Part shown: in pieces, positions 36,767 to 39,267 of the stretch | Layout of the letters: the number at the start of each line of letters is the position of its first letter | Numbering within the stretch: position 1 is the first letter of the stretch | Origin: Balneolales bacterium | GTDB taxonomy: Bacteria > Bacteroidota > Rhodothermia > Balneolales > Cyclonatronaceae | Length of the DNA: 39,267 nucleotides | Reading direction: 5' to 3' | NCBI GenBank assembly: GCA_020832405.1 | Contig: JAFIET010000035.1 | Location: 1-39,267 of the forward strand | Made by a program: the position numbers and the translations under genes | Notes under the pieces: model-generated | Database searches by the model: none | Seen by the model: the letters and a program-made list of their open reading frames with translations, nothing else | What the model was told of the DNA's origin: nothing

Positions 36767-37627
36767 TCAGGATTTTGACGGCAGGGTTTCAGAGCCGGCG
36801 GGAGCCAGAGCTTCAGCCTGCATAGAAATCGGGAAAGGTTTGGTGACATCGCCGGTGTAAACCGTAACATGCGGGAAGGGAATTTCGATACCTTCTTCGT
36901 CAAACCGTTTCTTAATTTCCATGTTAATGGATGTCGTCATGCTAATAAAGTCTTCCTTCTGAGCCCATGTCCTCAGCACCAGATCTACCGATGAGCTGTT
37001 GAAAGAATCAAAGTGAATCGCATGTGCCGGCTCCTGCAACACAAAGGGGTTTTCATCGGCAATCTGGGTCAGTAGTTTCTTTACCCGATCAAGATTCTCC
37101 TTGTAAGCTACCGATACTTTGATGGAAGCCCGCCGGATCGGGAAACGCGTAAAATTGGTAACCGGCGATTTCAGCATGGTTTCATTGGGGATGCGCACCA
37201 GATGGTTGTCAAAAACCCGGATTTTGACGGACAGTGTATCGATGCTCATCACGGCTCCCACAATGTCATTCACCTTAACAATATCCCCTACCTGAAACGG
37301 CTTCTCACCAATCAGAAAAAAACCGCTGATGATATTGGAGAGGCTCGTCTGTGAGGCAAATGAAATCCCGATTCCCAAAATACCCGCCGCACCGAGTAAA
37401 GGCCCCAGGCTGAAGCCAAACTCATGCAGCACCAGAATCATGATCATGGTAAAGCCGATGTAGAAAAAAATCTTGGAAAACAGCATCGCATAGTGCGGGC
37501 TGTATTTCTCGGTAACGAAATTGCGAATCCATTTCCGGAACAGCCCCAGTATCGGGATGCCGAGAAAGATGAGCAGCGAAGACCGTACAAGTACTTCTAT
37601 ATCAAGGGTGAAATTCCAAAATTCCAT
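36767..37627 (-). CDS. Mechanosensitive channel, MscS family
   Basis: MscS channels open under membrane tension and release solutes on hypo-osmotic shock. The 286-residue protein has three membrane segments. The pore-lining helix 3 carries GAAGILGIGISFASQTSLSN and ends in FLIGEKPFQVGD, followed by the beta domain VKVNDIVGAVMSIDTLSVKI, RIPNETMLKSPVTNFTR and the C-terminal alpha/beta vestibule domain. Length and signatures match the standard MscS core, with no large periplasmic extension. It sits between the DUF432 gene (41 bases upstream) and the DUF4286 gene. Confidence 0.94.
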   Translation of the reverse strand: MEFWNFTLDIEVLVRSSLLIFLGIPILGLFRKWIRNFVTEKYSPHYAMLFSKIFFYIGFTMIMILVLHEFGFSLGPLLGAAGILGIGISFASQTSLSNIISGFFLIGEKPFQVGDIVKVNDIVGAVMSIDTLSVKIRVFDNHLVRIPNETMLKSPVTNFTRFPIRRASIKVSVAYKENLDRVKKLLTQIADENPFVLQEPAHAIHFDSFNSSSVDLVLRTWAQKEDFISMTTSINMEIKKRFDEEGIEIPFPHVTVYTGDVTKPFPISMQAEALAPAGSETLPSKS

Positions 37628-37668
37628 AAATAATAGCGTTGAATGAGCACAAAGAAGTTTTCATGATC

Positions 37669-38517
37669 TCAAAAGGCATTGAGCATGGGCAGCGGGTTCA
37701 GCGCTCTGAAGGTGCGCAAAGCAAAACCCTTACGAGCCGGGTTTCGCGGCCGTGCCAGCAATTTTGCCCCTGCTGCCTCCGCCGGAGGTTTGCCTTCGAC
37801 GGAAAGATCGCTTAAGCTGTCTCCGCCTTTGTGCACTACGGTCATCTGATCAGACCACAGCATGCCGTCCTGCTCAAAAATTGAAAGCCGCTCGACCCGC
37901 AGGCAGATTTTATCGATGTGCAGGAAATCCTCAGATTCATTTTTGATAAGCACAGGGCAGTAACAGCGGTGTGCCCGAACCATTTCCGGGCGAACTTTTA
38001 GTGACGCAACGGTTTTCACCCAGTAGCACACCTCACCGCTTTCAAATGTACCGAACCAGGTTTTCACCATTTCAACCGAGTTGATTTCGGTAAGCTTCAG
38101 ATTGTTGTCACTTTGGTCTGATATGGCAACCGCAACAGGAATCCGCATAAAAAGGCGGGTTTCGGCACCCGGCGCAAGCTGGTAATTGTGTTCGGGATGT
38201 ACCACAAACGGGAGGTTCGGAAAAGCCGGGGCAACATTCAGCACGGGCTTCTTTGAACGCAGCCGCCATCTCGTCCACTTATGCTCCTCAACCGTATGAA
38301 CATCATAATCGGTGTTGTCAAAAACCTTTTCGGCCGATTGCTCACTGCCGGCATCTTCACCGTCATCTTCATCATTAATAGAAAGTTGCGGCTCCCGGTT
38401 TCTGTCAAAAGCAAGCCATATTTCTGATTCATTCCGCCTGAGATGCACGTTCAGCACATCATCGAGACTAAGTGATTTCACTTCGTCGATTTCCAGCGGA
38501 TAATCTCCCCAAATCAT
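37669..38517 (-). CDS. DUF432-like protein upstream of MscS
   Basis: I assign this 282-residue soluble protein, with moderate confidence, to DUF432, a family best known from archaea. Features are the opening MIWGDYPLEI, a mid-protein PNLPFVVHPEHNYQLAPGAE, RLFMRIPVAVAI and the signature KTWFGTFESGEVCYWVKT (where archaeal members have WFGxxxxGELCY). Next come AHRCYCPVLIKNESEDFLHIDKI and LSIFEQDGMLWSDQMTV. There is an acidic insert at about 55-70 (NDEDDGEDAGSEQS). It lacks membrane helices or a signal peptide. It precedes the MscS gene in the same direction and is likely cotranscribed with it. A role in channel control is an inference from context. Confidence 0.7.
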   Translation of the reverse strand: MIWGDYPLEIDEVKSLSLDDVLNVHLRRNESEIWLAFDRNREPQLSINDEDDGEDAGSEQSAEKVFDNTDYDVHTVEEHKWTRWRLRSKKPVLNVAPAFPNLPFVVHPEHNYQLAPGAETRLFMRIPVAVAISDQSDNNLKLTEINSVEMVKTWFGTFESGEVCYWVKTVASLKVRPEMVRAHRCYCPVLIKNESEDFLHIDKICLRVERLSIFEQDGMLWSDQMTVVHKGGDSLSDLSVEGKPPAEAAGAKLLARPRNPARKGFALRTFRALNPLPMLNAF

Positions 38518-38671
38518 GCAGTAATCCGGTTTGTGAACAGTTTTATAATTTTGAGTAAGCTATAAAAAAGCAGCTTAGTATGAAACAAATCACCCAAATT
38601 TAGCAGTTTCGCTGCATTCCCCATTACAGTATTTTGCAGCCCTCTCACCTCAATCAAAACCATTTTTTCTC

Positions 38672-39262
38672 ATGAGTACTATTTCAACTGTTGCTGTGTA
38701 CTGCGGCTCGTCTGCCGGCACGCAGCCCGTTTATTGCGAAAAAGCCGCAGAAACCGGGCGGCTGATTGCCGGGCTCGGCATGGGCATTATCTACGGCGGC
38801 GCAAAAGTCGGGGTGATGGGCGCCGTAGCCGACGGCGCACTGCAGGCCGGCGGCAGGGTTACCGGCATCCTCCCGCACTTCCTCGAGCAGCGGGAAGTTG
38901 CACATCACGGCCTCACCGAACTCATTATGGTCGAAACCATGCACGAGCGCAAGCTGATGATGTACGAAAAAGCCGATGCCATCCTCGCCCTGCCCGGCGG
39001 CTTCGGCACCATGGAAGAGCTCTTCGAGATGCTCACCTGGGCGCAGCTCGGCCTCCATCAGAAACCGATCGGCCTGCTCAACACCGGCGGCTTTTACGAC
39101 CCGCTGCTCGCTCTTGCCCAAACCATGCTCGAAAACGGCTTCATCCGCGAAGCGCACCGGCACATTTTCGTGCACGACACCGAACCAGCAGCCCTGCTCG
39201 AAAAAATCAAAAGCTTCCGCCCGCCACAGCTCGGCAAACTCATGACCCGCGAACGGATTTAA
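38672..39262 (+). CDS. LOG family (Rossmann-fold) nucleotide phosphoribohydrolase
   Basis: A 196-residue TIGR00730/LOG family protein. Such enzymes release free bases from nucleoside 5'-monophosphates, and some act on cytokinins in plants. The signature PGGFGTMEELFEMLTWAQLG is present, with the substrate and catalytic Arg/Glu context in MVETMHERKLMMYEKADAI and GIIYGGAKVGVMGAVADGAL (the GGxxxGxMG loop). The start VAVYCGSSAGTQPVY is normal. The gene is complete and ends five bases before the window edge. Actual substrate and role in this bacterium are unknown. Confidence 0.93.
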   Translation: MSTISTVAVYCGSSAGTQPVYCEKAAETGRLIAGLGMGIIYGGAKVGVMGAVADGALQAGGRVTGILPHFLEQREVAHHGLTELIMVETMHERKLMMYEKADAILALPGGFGTMEELFEMLTWAQLGLHQKPIGLLNTGGFYDPLLALAQTMLENGFIREAHRHIFVHDTEPAALLEKIKSFRPPQLGKLMTRERI

Positions 39263-39267
39263 GGGGG

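Noticed and set aside
1-39267. CRISPR array, tRNA, rRNA, insertion sequence or prophage
   Set aside because: No regularly spaced direct repeats, cloverleaf sequences, rRNA stretches, transposase or phage genes seen on reading through the window.

Overview
The window looks like a core chromosomal segment of a bacterium of the FCB group. The best guess is Balneolota or Rhodothermota. The main support is the large secreted protease at 32566-36294, which ends in a type IX secretion sorting domain of the '[11 protein letters not shown]' style common in those phyla. Other hints are a kynA-type tryptophan dioxygenase, DUF4286 and DUF4920 proteins, weak Shine-Dalgarno sites and several alpha-proteobacteria-unlike gene orders. 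The phylum call is inference; no rRNA is present. Nearly all of the window is coding, and I see no tRNA, rRNA, CRISPR array, transposase or prophage gene.

Layout. 117-5663 (-): a giant alpha-2-macroglobulin-like lipoprotein that has lost its thioester. 5879-9069: an FMN reductase, a small protein made of two RNA-polymerase-alpha-CTD-like modules, an AEC transporter and a membrane-anchored protein that resembles the start of the flotillin FloA. 9267-12343 (+): a stand-alone Smr protein, tryptophan 2,3-dioxygenase, then recA-recX. 12406-16580 (+): an overlapping string of AI-2E transporter, LD-carboxypeptidase, purN and purH. 16901-22445 (+): the complete rod-shape elongation operon mreB-mreC-mreD-mrdA-rodA. 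22433-23092 (-): rnhB, meeting rodA tail to tail with a 13-base overlap.

23093-23614 is non-coding and holds a roughly 270-base imperfect inverted repeat, the one element here that looks mobile or structural. It is followed by a von Willebrand A protein (+), a NamZ/DUF1343 muramidase-like lipoprotein and ndk (both -), a GNAT acetyltransferase (+), then pgk (-). 29044-32061 (-) holds two translationally coupled pairs: a K+ channel with two RCK modules plus a small unknown protein, and a DUF4920 lipoprotein plus a small CxxCH lipoprotein. 32566-36294 (+) is the secreted subtilase. 36434-38517 (-) is a DUF432 - MscS channel - DUF4286 cluster, and a LOG-family nucleotidase (+) ends the window.

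Themes. Cell-wall building and recycling recur (elongasome, LdcA, NamZ, perhaps the macroglobulin), as does ion and osmotic control (RCK K+ channel, MscS, AEC, AI-2E). This fits a rod-shaped envelope-stressed or halophilic lifestyle, but that is inference. The items most worth following are the tandem alpha-CTD-like protein, the truncated FloA-like protein, the large inverted repeat, and the two small proteins of unknown function that are translationally coupled to membrane or redox partners.
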